This document shows positions 43,846 to 53,304 of a stretch of DNA of 64,000 bases, one piece after another. The translations under genes and the position numbers were made by a program. The stretch is taken from contig NZ_BNCI01000001.1 of NCBI RefSeq assembly GCF_014656395.1, positions 248,001 to 312,000 on the forward strand, given 5' to 3'. Under the pieces are notes generated by a model. That model was given only the letters and a program-made list of their open reading frames with translations. It searched no databases and had not been told where the DNA came from. How positions within the stretch are numbered: the first letter of the stretch is position 1; each line of letters starts with the position of its first letter. The stretch comes from Kordiimonas sediminis. GTDB taxonomy: Bacteria; Pseudomonadota; Alphaproteobacteria; Sphingomonadales; Kordiimonadaceae.

Positions 43846-46293
43846 TTGAAAAAACGATATCTATATCGATTTATAATATTACTCTTGTTATACGGCTTTG
43901 TGGCTGCATTTATCAGTTCAAGCATTGAAAAAAACAATGAAGCAGATCTCAGAGCTGAAACAAGCGATGCTGTCGCCGCCTACAGGGCACAGCTGGAACA
44001 TGCGATAGCGACTAATCTGGCACTGACCGCCAGCCTGAAATCCTACATTGCTGTAAACCCAGATATCACTCAGGAAAGATACGCTACCTTTGCAGCAGAC
44101 CTGCTGAGCTACCGGAACCACATTCGCAATATTGGTGCAGCGAAAGACCTGATAATAACGCATATGTATCCGGTTGAAGGCAATGAGCGTGCAATCGGCG
44201 TCGCTTATAAGGATATCCCTGATCAGTATCAAGCTGTCCAAGAAGCATTAGAAGCAAACCAAATCATTCTGGCTGGCCCGGTCAATCTGGTTCAGGGTGG
44301 GAACAGTATTATTGCCCGACTGCCAGTATATTATGCCGGAACAGATAAACCGTGGGGGGTTGTCTCTGTTGTCATCGATTCCGATGCCCTGTTCCGCGAC
44401 ATGACATATGATACGGACAGATGGAACATAGCGATAAAAGGCAAAGACGCTAAAGGCGCCGCTGGAGAGACCGTGCACGGTGATATGGAAGCCTTCACAG
44501 ATGCCAGGGCCGTTACCTCTACCATGCTATTACCGTACGGCAGTTGGCAAATAGCTGGCGTCAGCCGAGAAGCCCCTTCCACCCTTTGGCACCGAACCGG
44601 GCTGTTCCTGGCGTTTCTGTTCGTGACTATGGTCACTTACATGTTTGTCCGCAATCAGGAGCGATACACACAAAACCTTCAGGCAGAGCGCGAACATGCA
44701 CAGCAGGCTAATGAAGCCAAAAGCATCTTCCTGTCAAATATGACCCATGAACTGCGCACCCCGCTCACTGGGGTCATTGGTATGCTTGATCTGGTGACGC
44801 GGACAAACTTGACATCTGAACAAGAAAACATCCTAAGCACTGCCCGCCATAGCGCAACCCTGTTGATGAATATTATCAATGATATTCTGGATATTTCGAA
44901 GCTGGAGGCAGGCAAAAAAACGCTCGACTACTCTAGCGAGTCGCCCATAAAAGTAACCCAAAACGTACACGAAATATTATCCGCTTTCGCGCAAAAACAT
45001 TCGGTCAAACTTATTCTTGATTTTGATGATTGTAGCCTAAGAGACAGTCAGCGCCTTAAACTACCGGTACAGGCCATAACGCAGATTTTGATGAATCTGG
45101 TCAATAATGCGATCAAATTCTCGCAAAATGGCACTGTCCGTATACGCTTAAGCTGCACTACTTTAGCGGATACGGGTGATGACATATCCCTTCAATGGCA
45201 AATCATTGACACCGGCATTGGCATCCCTTCCAAAGACCTTGATCGAATTTTTGACCGTTTCGAGCAGGAAGATGCAAGCACTACAAAGTCCATTCAGGGT
45301 ACAGGGCTTGGACTGGCAATATGCAAACAGTTGACAGATCTTATCGGCGGGAGCCTGTCTGTTGAAAGCGTACATGGCCATGGATCAGTATTTATACTAA
45401 GCGCGGCTTTCAAACCCGCAGCAGGTGAACAGGCCCCGACCAATGATGCCCCAACAATCAATCCCGCCCCTCGGCTCAGACCGGCTATGGATTCCAAGCC
45501 GCTCGAAGGGTTAACAATTCTTTTTGCTGACGACAATCAAACCAACAGGTTTCTTGTCAAAACCCTGTTACAGCACAATGGGGCCAACTATTTTGAAGCG
45601 GAAAACGGTCAAGAGTGTATAGACGTTTGGCGCCATAACCGGGAGCATATTGATCTGATTCTGATGGATATAAGCATGCCAGTCATGAACGGCATCACTG
45701 CGACACAAAAAATCCAGGCAGAGGCAACATCACTAGGTGAAAAAGCACCGCCCATCTTGGCGCTGACAGCTAATTCACTCCAGTCCGATATCGATTCTTA
45801 TCTTCAGAACGGGCTTGATGGCTATATTGGTAAACCCATTAATCCAGAACAAATGAACGAGACTATTCTCGCATTTCTCACTAAGAGCAATGACAACGGT
45901 TCAGCCCCCGAACGGCAGATTCCCCCTTATCAGGCCGACGTATCGCTATTGCAGGAACCGGTTAATGCTGAAACACTGGCAACACTCCGCCAAGTCGTTG
46001 GCACTGAATTTGGTACGATCATACGCAGCTACAAAACGTATATAGAAGAAAATACCCCCAAAATACTTACAGCGGGTCACGAAAAGGATACTGTTCAACT
46101 GGCTGAGTGTGCCCATTCATTCAAGTCCTGCAGTCTGCAGCTTGGTGCAGAACATCTGGCCGAACTTGCAGTTCAAATTGAACAGTATGCGAACGCCGGA
46201 GACCTGGACAAAACCATCCCCATTCTTTCAGAATTTGAGCAAGAAGCCCTGCGTGTCCAAGCCTATCTCAGGGAGCACTTTCCGACGGCCTGA
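43846..46293 (+). CDS. Hybrid sensor histidine kinase, CHASE1-HisKA-HATPase-REC-Hpt
   Basis: 815 aa. TM1 (about 5-25) and TM2 (about 250-268) flank a periplasmic CHASE1 domain (YPVEGNERAIGVAY ... LAGPVNLVQGG ... IARLPVY). A coiled linker leads to HisKA with the phospho-acceptor H301 (SNMTHELRTPLTG), an HATPase (N box NLVNNAIKF, G boxes DTGIGIP and GTGLGLAICKQL), a receiver with D608 (LILMDISMP) and a C-terminal Hpt with H757 (CAHSFKS). This is a complete His-Asp-His phosphorelay lacking only the final response regulator, which is not adjacent. The start appears to be TTG with AGGA ten bases upstream. Confidence 0.93.
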   Translation: MKKRYLYRFIILLLLYGFVAAFISSSIEKNNEADLRAETSDAVAAYRAQLEHAIATNLALTASLKSYIAVNPDITQERYATFAADLLSYRNHIRNIGAAKDLIITHMYPVEGNERAIGVAYKDIPDQYQAVQEALEANQIILAGPVNLVQGGNSIIARLPVYYAGTDKPWGVVSVVIDSDALFRDMTYDTDRWNIAIKGKDAKGAAGETVHGDMEAFTDARAVTSTMLLPYGSWQIAGVSREAPSTLWHRTGLFLAFLFVTMVTYMFVRNQERYTQNLQAEREHAQQANEAKSIFLSNMTHELRTPLTGVIGMLDLVTRTNLTSEQENILSTARHSATLLMNIINDILDISKLEAGKKTLDYSSESPIKVTQNVHEILSAFAQKHSVKLILDFDDCSLRDSQRLKLPVQAITQILMNLVNNAIKFSQNGTVRIRLSCTTLADTGDDISLQWQIIDTGIGIPSKDLDRIFDRFEQEDASTTKSIQGTGLGLAICKQLTDLIGGSLSVESVHGHGSVFILSAAFKPAAGEQAPTNDAPTINPAPRLRPAMDSKPLEGLTILFADDNQTNRFLVKTLLQHNGANYFEAENGQECIDVWRHNREHIDLILMDISMPVMNGITATQKIQAEATSLGEKAPPILALTANSLQSDIDSYLQNGLDGYIGKPINPEQMNETILAFLTKSNDNGSAPERQIPPYQADVSLLQEPVNAETLATLRQVVGTEFGTIIRSYKTYIEENTPKILTAGHEKDTVQLAECAHSFKSCSLQLGAEHLAELAVQIEQYANAGDLDKTIPILSEFEQEALRVQAYLREHFPTA

Positions 46294-46524
46294 CGAAACA
46301 GCGAGAAGTCTTTGACGCAGCAATTCTTTCATTAATTGCAACACTTCATATTTTCTTTACTTATTATCGGGTAAGATCCCACCTGATAGGGGCCTAGTGG
46401 ACTGATAAAGAACAATTTTATTCAAAAACTGTTAACTTTACTTCAAAAACCCCGTACAGAGTAATTGCATGTATGAAAACAACCTTAAGCTGGTTTTTAC
46501 TTTAATGTTGGGGAGTCAATACCG

Positions 46525-47685
46525 ATGTCATTTCTGCGTCAAAACCATCCAAACACAGAATCAAAAGAAATCTTAATAATTGCACATGATGTGGAAGACC
46601 AATCCGTTCTTCTTGACGGGTTAAAGGATGGCATAGCCGTGCATCACCTCGACCCTTCATCACCTGCGCTGGAGCAAATTGCCGCCGCTACAGCAAAATT
46701 CCCTGCGATTGAAACCCTGCATATTCTGTCCCACGGTGCTCCGGGCCAACTTAACATTGGCGACATGCCTGTTACTAACGACACTCTTCAACGGGCAGAC
46801 GGCGCTATCTCAGCGATAAAATCCAATCTTGTCAGTGGCGCAAAAGTTGCCTTGTGGGCCTGTAATATCGCAGCAGAGAAATCCGGTGCGGTCTTTATTG
46901 ATACACTAGAGCGCCTGCTCGGTGCCAATGTTTTTGCATCTAGCCAGCCTGTAGGGGCCGTAGCCCTGGGCGGTACATGGTCGACCGGGACATTGGTCCC
47001 TTTCAGCAAAGCATCCATAGATTCTTACCCACATACACTCGGGGTGTTCGATGGCGTTGGTGGCTTAGCGAACGCCACAGATTACACTGAAACCGACAGT
47101 GGAATCGACATGACAGTGACATTCAATAATGGCACTGCAAGTAATCTTGACGCGGGTGGCCTTGGTGGTTCTACAGACTTTGTGTGGACTGACGTCAGTG
47201 GGGGTTTTGTTTCTAGCGTCACTTTTACCTTTTCGGCTGGTATTGATATCTCTTCCTTTGTCTATTTTGAAACAGATACTGTATCACCCGGTGATTATGT
47301 ATTCACCGTAACAAACGGGACTGGAACAACCCAAACTCTTACTGATGCCAGCTTCACAGGCAGCGGCGTTGTTGTAACTCCAGGTGACTGGACTAATGTG
47401 ACTGAGTTTACAGTCACCACTACTGCGACTGACTTTGCTCCTGGATTTGATACTCTGAACTTTACTGCAACGGTTACAAATAATAACCCCACACAGACTG
47501 GGGTCATGCCTGTCGATCTCACGGTCACGGAAGACACAGCGTCCAATCTGGACCTGTCTGGCCTGACACTCGCAGACGCGGACGGCGACACCGGCGTCGT
47601 TCTGACCCTGACAGCATCCGCAGGCACCATGGCTGCCACGTCAGGCGGCGGTGTTACCATTGGCGGCTCCGGCACGGGCACCTGA
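46525..47685 (+). CDS. DUF4347/cadherin-like surface adhesin, N-terminal part (frameshifted)
   Basis: 386 residues up to a premature TGA. Residues about 13-170 form a DUF4347 domain (EILIIAHDVED, HILSHGAPGQLNIGD, VALWACNIAAEKSG), usual at the N-terminus of giant secreted adhesins. There is no classical signal peptide, consistent with type I secretion through a C-terminal signal. A second beta-rich domain precedes the first cadherin-like repeat, inside which the frame breaks. Compared with the next repeat copy, one T is missing at about 47682 (GGGCACCTGACC versus GGGCACTCTGACC); restoring it joins this frame to the following one as a 1738-aa protein. GGGGAG precedes the ATG. Confidence 0.85.
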   Translation: MSFLRQNHPNTESKEILIIAHDVEDQSVLLDGLKDGIAVHHLDPSSPALEQIAAATAKFPAIETLHILSHGAPGQLNIGDMPVTNDTLQRADGAISAIKSNLVSGAKVALWACNIAAEKSGAVFIDTLERLLGANVFASSQPVGAVALGGTWSTGTLVPFSKASIDSYPHTLGVFDGVGGLANATDYTETDSGIDMTVTFNNGTASNLDAGGLGGSTDFVWTDVSGGFVSSVTFTFSAGIDISSFVYFETDTVSPGDYVFTVTNGTGTTQTLTDASFTGSGVVVTPGDWTNVTEFTVTTTATDFAPGFDTLNFTATVTNNNPTQTGVMPVDLTVTEDTASNLDLSGLTLADADGDTGVVLTLTASAGTMAATSGGGVTIGGSGTGT

Positions 47686-48287
47686 CCCTGACGGGCACGG
47701 CAGCAAACATTGACACCTACCTGAACACGGCGACAAACATACAATATACTGGTGCTGCAAACGTAAATGGGAATAATGCAGCGACACTCGATATTGATAT
47801 CAATGATCAGGCTGGTTCCGGTGACATTGATCTGAATGCCACAGACACAAACATCGACATTACTGCGGTCAACGATGACCCAACACAATCTGGCATAATG
47901 CCAACCGATATCACGGTCACGGAAGACACGGCGTCCAATCTGGACCTGTCTGGCCTGACACTCGCAGATGTCGACGGTGATACTGGTGTCGTTCTGACCC
48001 TGACAGCATCTGCAGGCACCATGGCCGCAACGTCAGGCGGTAGTGTTACCATTGGCGGCTCCGGCACGGGCACTCTGACCCTGACGGGCACAGCAGCAAA
48101 CATTGACACCTACCTGAACACGGTGACAAACATACAGTATACGGGTGCGGCAAATGCCAGCGGCGATAATGCAGCAACACTCGATATTGATATCAATGAC
48201 CAGGCCGGTTCCGGTAACATTGATCTGAATGCCACAGACACAAACATCGACATTACTGCAGTCAACGATGACCCGACGGCTACAGGA
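47506..48287 (+). repeat. Tandem near-identical cadherin-like repeat units
   Basis: Two adjacent units, 47506-47897 and 47898-48287 (about 130 codons each), are almost identical at the DNA level, including long exact stretches such as the segment encoding TEDTASNLDLSGLTLAD. A third unit from 48288 and a fourth near 50140-50510 are clearly related but diverged. The first unit holds the one-base deletion. The high identity points to recent duplication or gene conversion and makes the site prone to slippage or assembly error. Confidence 0.9.
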
Positions 48288-51200
48288 ATTCCAACCGACG
48301 TATCTTTTATTGAAGACACGCAAGGTGATCTAAACCTGTCTGCCATAACCTTTGCTGATATTGACAGCACTGGAAGCGTCACAGCGACACTAACCGCATC
48401 TGCAGGAACGCTCGTTGCTTCAAATGGTGGTGGAGTAACTATCAGTGGCTCTGGCACTGGAACACTGGCCCTAAGCGGCACAATTGCTGATATTAATACC
48501 TACCTGGATACTACCACAAACATCCAGTATACAGGTGCCGCGGACGTAAACGGAAATGACGCAGCGATAGTAACGGTTTCCATGAATGACGGCGATGGAT
48601 CCGGAGATGTTACCCTTGGCACCGTCAATGTTGATCTGACCGCCGTCAATGACGAACCAACATTGACCGCAACCGGACAAAACCCAACATATATTGAAGG
48701 CGCAGCAGCTTCTGACCTGTTCTCTGGTGTAACGGCTTCTACGTCTGACACCGGCGAAGGCCAAACTTTCTCAGGCATGACACTAACGGTCACGAACCTT
48801 TCTGACGGCGCGAGTGAACTCCTGAACATCGACGGCACAGCGATATCACTGAACGATGGTGCCAGCGGTACGACCTCAACCAACAGCCTCAGCTTTGCTG
48901 TTTCTGCTGCTGGCGGCACTGCGACGATTACCTTGTCTGGCGGCACGCTCTCTGAAGCTGCGCTGCAAACGCTCGTTGACGGTATGTCCTATGAAAACAC
49001 AAGCGATAATCCAACTACTGGTGCCAACCGTGTTGTTACCATCACCAGCCTGACTGACAGTGGCGGCACTTTAAATGGCGGCGACGATACAGTCGCGCTT
49101 GCCATCTCTTCAAGCGTGACAATAACGCCCGTTAATGACGCCCCAGTTGTGAATAACCTGTTTGGTGATAACACGAGCCAGGTTGTCGCTGGCTCAGGCG
49201 CGACCGCGGTCTCAGATATGGCGGATGTAACGGTAAGCAACGCTGATTCTTCTGATTATATCGGTGGTCTTATCTCAATCACTCAAACAGGCGGCACCGC
49301 AAATGGCACATGGTCCCTGGACGGCACCACCGTTACCTCCGGAGGTGATGGTGTAATCACCGCGGGTCAAACCATCTCAGTTGGTGGTCTTGCCATTGGC
49401 GTTGTAGATGGCGGTTTTGATGGCAGCGCCGGCAGCCCGTTGCAAATTAGCTTCAATACGACAGATGCTACATCCGCAAACATTCAAACGCTGATTCAAA
49501 ACCTTCGCTATGAAGCGCCGTCCGGGATAGGTGCCCGCGACTTCACCCTGACCCTTAATGACGGAGACGGTATCGCAAATGGTGGCGACCAAGACGTATC
49601 TGGCAGCTTCACTATTAACGTAACCCCGAACCCGCCAGTCATTGGTAATCTTGATGGTGACAGCATTAGCTTCACTGAAGGGGACAGCGCAACCACACTT
49701 GATGTCGGCAGCAATGCAACCCTTACAGACGTTGACTCGGCAAACCTTGATACTGGTAACCTGACAGTATCCTATGTATCCGGGCAGGCGGCTGAGGATA
49801 TTCTGGTCGTGGATACCTCTGGAACAGTTTCCCTGACAGCTGGGATGACTGCAGGGTCTGACGTATCCGTTGGCGGTACAGTAATTGGTACAATTCAGGC
49901 AGGATCAACCGGCGGATCGTCAGAAGATCTGGTTATCACCTTCAATGCGGATGCAACGCTCGCACGGGTAGAGACGCTTCTGCAGTCGGTCCAATATCAG
50001 AACACCAACACTGACAATCCTGACGAGACAGACCGTGTACTTCGTTTTTCTGTGACCGACGCAAGCGGCGGCGCAACTGATACAGCTGATGTCACCGTCT
50101 CTGTTGCTGGTGCGAATGACAATCCAACTGTAACCGGTCTGCCATCCGATATCGCACTGTTAGAAGATACTGCAGGCAATCTTGATCTGTCAGCTTCTGC
50201 CTTTGCAGATGTAGATAGCGCGGGAACTGTCGTTGCAACGCTCACAGCCAGTGCCGGTACACTAACAGCCATAAGCGGTGGCAGCGTAACTGTTGGCGGC
50301 GCGGGAACAGGCACCCTGACACTAACAGGAACTGTTGCTGCAATTAATAGTTTCCTCGATACCGCTTCCAACGTTACCTATACGGGTGCGCTGAACGCTA
50401 ACGGTAATGACGCTGCAACGGTTACTGTTGCAATGAACGATGGAAATGGTTCTGGCGATGTTACGCTTGGTACTGTCAATCTGGACCTTGGGGCCGTCAA
50501 TGATGCCCCGGAAGGAACAGATGGGTCTGCATCCATAACCGACGGCGACAGTTATACCTTTGCGCTTAGTGACTTTGGCTTCACAGATATTGACGGCGAT
50601 ACACTCAACCGCGTTCAAATCAACGTACAGTCTATCGACAATGGTACGCTGGAACTGGGTGGCCTGACCGTCAGCGACGGTGACTGGATCAATGCGGCTG
50701 ATATTACAAACCTTGTCTATGAAGGCACCGCTGCCGGCGCAGACAGCTTCACCTTCACCGTTGAAGACAACGGTATGGGCGGCAGCCTTGTCGATGCTAC
50801 ACCAAATACCTTCACGATTACCACGAACCCTCGCCCCGTAAACAACGACCACGCGGTTAAATCAACTGATCCTGATAAAATTGTGTCAACATCCGGTGAC
50901 GATACGATCGAAGGTGGCAAAGAAAACAACTTCCTGGTTGGCGGCGCAGGCAACGATTATATCGATGGTGGTGACGGCAACGATAAAATCCTCGCGGGCG
51001 CTGATGATACCGGTAATGACACCATCGAAGGTGGTGCTGGCAACGACACCATTGGCGGCGGTGCTGGTGATGATTTCCTTGAAGGCGGTTCTGGTAGTGA
51101 CCTCTTGTGGGGCGGTTCTGGCAACGATGTGATCTACCTGGCTGATCGCATTAATGAAAACGGTGATTTCAGCAGAAGCACTGCATGGGCAGGCTCTGGA

Positions 51201-51740
51201 CAGGATACCGTATTCGGTGGCCTCGGTAGTGATATCATTGGTGGCGGCCTAGGCTCTGACGACATCTCCGGCGGCTTGGGGGCTGATACCATCTTCGGCG
51301 GTAGAGACAACGGCGATGACACCATTCAAGGCGGCTTCGGCAATGACCGAATCTTTGGCGGTAATGGCTTCGACACAATCGACGGCGGTCATGATAATGA
51401 CATTCTCTATAATGGTGAAGGCGACGATACCGTTTATGGCGGTAGCGGTGACGATCAGCTTTGGGCTGGGGCCGGCGATGACATGCTATTTGGCGGCACG
51501 GGTCGCGATACCTTCAGCATCATTTCCAAATCTGGTAATGATGTCATTGGGGACTTTAATATTGATCAGGATATTCTGGACCTTCGGTTCTCAGGCCTCA
51601 TCAACCTCAATGCCGTGAAGGCGGCTTCAAGTCAGGTTGGCGATGACCTGTTAATAAATCTGGGTGACGGAAATTCGATCAAGTTGCTGGATATCTCGGC
51701 AAGTGATCTGGATGATATGCAGATTACCTGGCTGGACTAA
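47898..51740 (+). CDS. Cadherin-like/RTX surface adhesin, C-terminal part (frameshifted)
   Basis: 1280 residues from the first in-frame ATG; the frame is open back to about 47685, where it meets the upstream part. It contains several cadherin-like/VCBS-type repeats of about 120-131 residues with Ca-binding DVDGDTG, DADGD and AVNDDP signatures. From about 50880 a block of RTX nonapeptides follows (GGAGNDYIDGG, GGSGNDVIY, GGTGRDTFSI), then a C-terminal region ending DDMQITWLD as in type I secretion signals. The protein would bind calcium outside the cell. No T1SS ABC/MFP genes are in the window. As read, this half lacks its own ribosome-binding site and would not be translated without frame restoration. 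Confidence 0.85.
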   Translation: MPTDITVTEDTASNLDLSGLTLADVDGDTGVVLTLTASAGTMAATSGGSVTIGGSGTGTLTLTGTAANIDTYLNTVTNIQYTGAANASGDNAATLDIDINDQAGSGNIDLNATDTNIDITAVNDDPTATGIPTDVSFIEDTQGDLNLSAITFADIDSTGSVTATLTASAGTLVASNGGGVTISGSGTGTLALSGTIADINTYLDTTTNIQYTGAADVNGNDAAIVTVSMNDGDGSGDVTLGTVNVDLTAVNDEPTLTATGQNPTYIEGAAASDLFSGVTASTSDTGEGQTFSGMTLTVTNLSDGASELLNIDGTAISLNDGASGTTSTNSLSFAVSAAGGTATITLSGGTLSEAALQTLVDGMSYENTSDNPTTGANRVVTITSLTDSGGTLNGGDDTVALAISSSVTITPVNDAPVVNNLFGDNTSQVVAGSGATAVSDMADVTVSNADSSDYIGGLISITQTGGTANGTWSLDGTTVTSGGDGVITAGQTISVGGLAIGVVDGGFDGSAGSPLQISFNTTDATSANIQTLIQNLRYEAPSGIGARDFTLTLNDGDGIANGGDQDVSGSFTINVTPNPPVIGNLDGDSISFTEGDSATTLDVGSNATLTDVDSANLDTGNLTVSYVSGQAAEDILVVDTSGTVSLTAGMTAGSDVSVGGTVIGTIQAGSTGGSSEDLVITFNADATLARVETLLQSVQYQNTNTDNPDETDRVLRFSVTDASGGATDTADVTVSVAGANDNPTVTGLPSDIALLEDTAGNLDLSASAFADVDSAGTVVATLTASAGTLTAISGGSVTVGGAGTGTLTLTGTVAAINSFLDTASNVTYTGALNANGNDAATVTVAMNDGNGSGDVTLGTVNLDLGAVNDAPEGTDGSASITDGDSYTFALSDFGFTDIDGDTLNRVQINVQSIDNGTLELGGLTVSDGDWINAADITNLVYEGTAAGADSFTFTVEDNGMGGSLVDATPNTFTITTNPRPVNNDHAVKSTDPDKIVSTSGDDTIEGGKENNFLVGGAGNDYIDGGDGNDKILAGADDTGNDTIEGGAGNDTIGGGAGDDFLEGGSGSDLLWGGSGNDVIYLADRINENGDFSRSTAWAGSGQDTVFGGLGSDIIGGGLGSDDISGGLGADTIFGGRDNGDDTIQGGFGNDRIFGGNGFDTIDGGHDNDILYNGEGDDTVYGGSGDDQLWAGAGDDMLFGGTGRDTFSIISKSGNDVIGDFNIDQDILDLRFSGLINLNAVKAASSQVGDDLLINLGDGNSIKLLDISASDLDDMQITWLD

Positions 51741-51762
51741 ATCCTGTTACACTGGAAACACC

Positions 51763-51790
51763 AAGGGTCGACAAATTGTCGGCCCTTTTT
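51763..51790 (+). terminator. Intrinsic terminator of the adhesin gene
   Basis: AGGGTCGAC (51764-51772) pairs with GTCGGCCCT (51778-51786, one G-T pair) around a five-base loop and is followed by TTTTT. It begins 23 bases after the adhesin stop. Confidence 0.9.
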
Positions 51791-51899
51791 CATGGGGATG
51801 GGAAATAAAGGCGCATAGCGCACAGTGGGCAAATGATAGTCCGCAACGCCCCCTACCACCGCAGCACAAAGATACTGAATTTAATATGAATAGCGTCCG

Positions 51900-52238
51900 T
51901 TACGGGCCAACGTCTTCTTCTGGCTTTTCTGGCACCTCAGAGAGATCAGCCCCTGCCTTTTCAGCGAACTTCTTCAGTAGCAGATCAGGGCCAGCAATCA
52001 ATGTCAGCCCCAGTGTTCCCTCACTAGTCCAACGAATTTCACCCGCAAACTCGCCCAGTCCGTCCACATTCAGTATTAGCTGTGTGCCAATGGGCAGTTC
52101 CGATTCTGATGCGACAAGCGTTCCCGCCAGTGAGACATCCCGAATTTCAACCGGAAAAGACGTTTCATCGTCGGTTGTGACAGTTGCACGCCACGAAACA
52201 GGCAAACGGCTGTCGTTTCTTTTTTCGCTATCTGTCAC
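51900..52238 (-). CDS. PilZ-domain protein (c-di-GMP receptor)
   Basis: About 112 aa, a single PilZ domain. Both c-di-GMP-binding motifs are intact: RxxxR in KRNDSRLPVSW and DxSxxG in IRDVSLAGTLV, followed by the beta-barrel strand GEFAGEIRWTSEGTLGL. It probably senses c-di-GMP to control surface or motility functions. A GTG at 52238 lies six bases after AAAGGA and is the best start; ATG 52244 and GTG 52253 are alternatives. Its position beside the adhesin gene suggests, but does not prove, a link to adhesion. Confidence 0.85.
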   Translation of the reverse strand: MTDSEKRNDSRLPVSWRATVTTDDETSFPVEIRDVSLAGTLVASESELPIGTQLILNVDGLGEFAGEIRWTSEGTLGLTLIAGPDLLLKKFAEKAGADLSEVPEKPEEDVGP

Positions 52239-52363
52239 ATTCATTCCTTTCACGGGGGTTAGTCATTAAGGAATATCTCATTTTTTTCTTGAGTTAAAGT
52301 ACCTTCAAATGGCATTTGATGCCTTATTACATCTTTTTAACCTTCTAGTGGCGGAGATAAGCA

Positions 52364-53116
52364 GTGCGCACGATAGTAAATGGGATACGGTCAATCGTGT
52401 TCAACTTGTCCTTTTACCTATTTACAATAATCTTCTGCACCTTTTTTGTCCTGCCAACAGTGCTTGCCAAAACCGATGGTCCAGTCAGAAAAGGCATAGG
52501 ATATTATTGCAAGGGATCCCTGTTTCTTGCAAGGGTGCTGATGGGTATTCGCTATGAATTTAGAAATGCTGACCAACTGCCGAAAACAGGCGGCATCATA
52601 TTAGCCGCTGCGCATCAAAGCTATATGGACCCGTTTCTTGCCTATCAGTTACGACAGGACGTAACAGCACTGGCAAAAAAAGAACTTTTTCAGATACCCA
52701 TGATAGGCCCACTATTGAAAAAAATCGGCGTGGTGCGAGTAGACCGTCAGGCAGGACGATCCTCCAAGGGTATGGAAGACGTTGCCAAGCGCGTGAAAGA
52801 AGAAGGTAAAGTTCTGATTGTCTACCCGCAGGCTACCCGTGTACCAATCGGCGAAAGCCGTAAACTAAAACCCGGCGCTTTTTTCCTGCAGAAATTTGGC
52901 GACATGGATGTGTACCCTGTGGCCACGAGTACAGGTGTATTCTGGACAAAGGGATTTTGGCACCGCCCCGGCACGGCCGTGTATGCAATTGGGGAGCCCA
53001 TCACCAATCGGCCCGAAAAAGAAGCCTTCATGAAACACCTGCAGCGCGAGGTTGTCGACAAAAGTGACGACCTGGTGCGCGAAGCTGGGTACGCGGCACT
53101 GTTGGACCGCCGTTAA
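52364..53116 (+). CDS. plsC: 1-acyl-sn-glycerol-3-phosphate acyltransferase (PlsC-like)
   Basis: 250-aa membrane-anchored acyltransferase. An N-terminal helix (FNLSFYLFTIIFCTFFVLP) precedes the catalytic HX4D motif AAHQSYMDP. The KKELFQIPMIGPLLKKIG segment is motif II, and GAFFLQKF with YPVA contributes motif IV. Motif III, normally PEGTR, reads YPQATRVPIGE, so the phosphate-contacting Glu-Gly is Gln-Ala. The catalytic His/Asp remain, so activity is likely, but acceptor recognition may differ. The GTG start follows GGCGGAG. Confidence 0.86.
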   Translation: MRTIVNGIRSIVFNLSFYLFTIIFCTFFVLPTVLAKTDGPVRKGIGYYCKGSLFLARVLMGIRYEFRNADQLPKTGGIILAAAHQSYMDPFLAYQLRQDVTALAKKELFQIPMIGPLLKKIGVVRVDRQAGRSSKGMEDVAKRVKEEGKVLIVYPQATRVPIGESRKLKPGAFFLQKFGDMDVYPVATSTGVFWTKGFWHRPGTAVYAIGEPITNRPEKEAFMKHLQREVVDKSDDLVREAGYAALLDRR

Positions 53117-53304
53117 TCTTACCGGCTCCACTTCCTGCATAGCAGGTCTGCTACCTGAAGTACTGATACCTTCAGCCCCGACACGACACAGCCATATGGG
53201 TTAAGATCAAATCGCGATAATGTGAAGAATTTCTCGTTTAAAAGCCTCTTGTTGCCAGTAGCTTCAGCGCATACACTATGACCGTGCAGCAAGGGAGAGC
53301 CCCG

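Noticed and set aside
47506-48287. Tandem repeats considered as a CRISPR-like array or satellite
   Set aside because: Units are about 390 bases, coding, and without spacers; they are protein-domain repeats.
47295-50953. Several minus-strand frames (up to about 197 codons) opposite the adhesin repeats
   Set aside because: They repeat with the same period as the adhesin units and are Val/Pro/Ser-rich mirror images of Thr/Gly/Asp-rich coding sequence, so they are shadows of the repeats.
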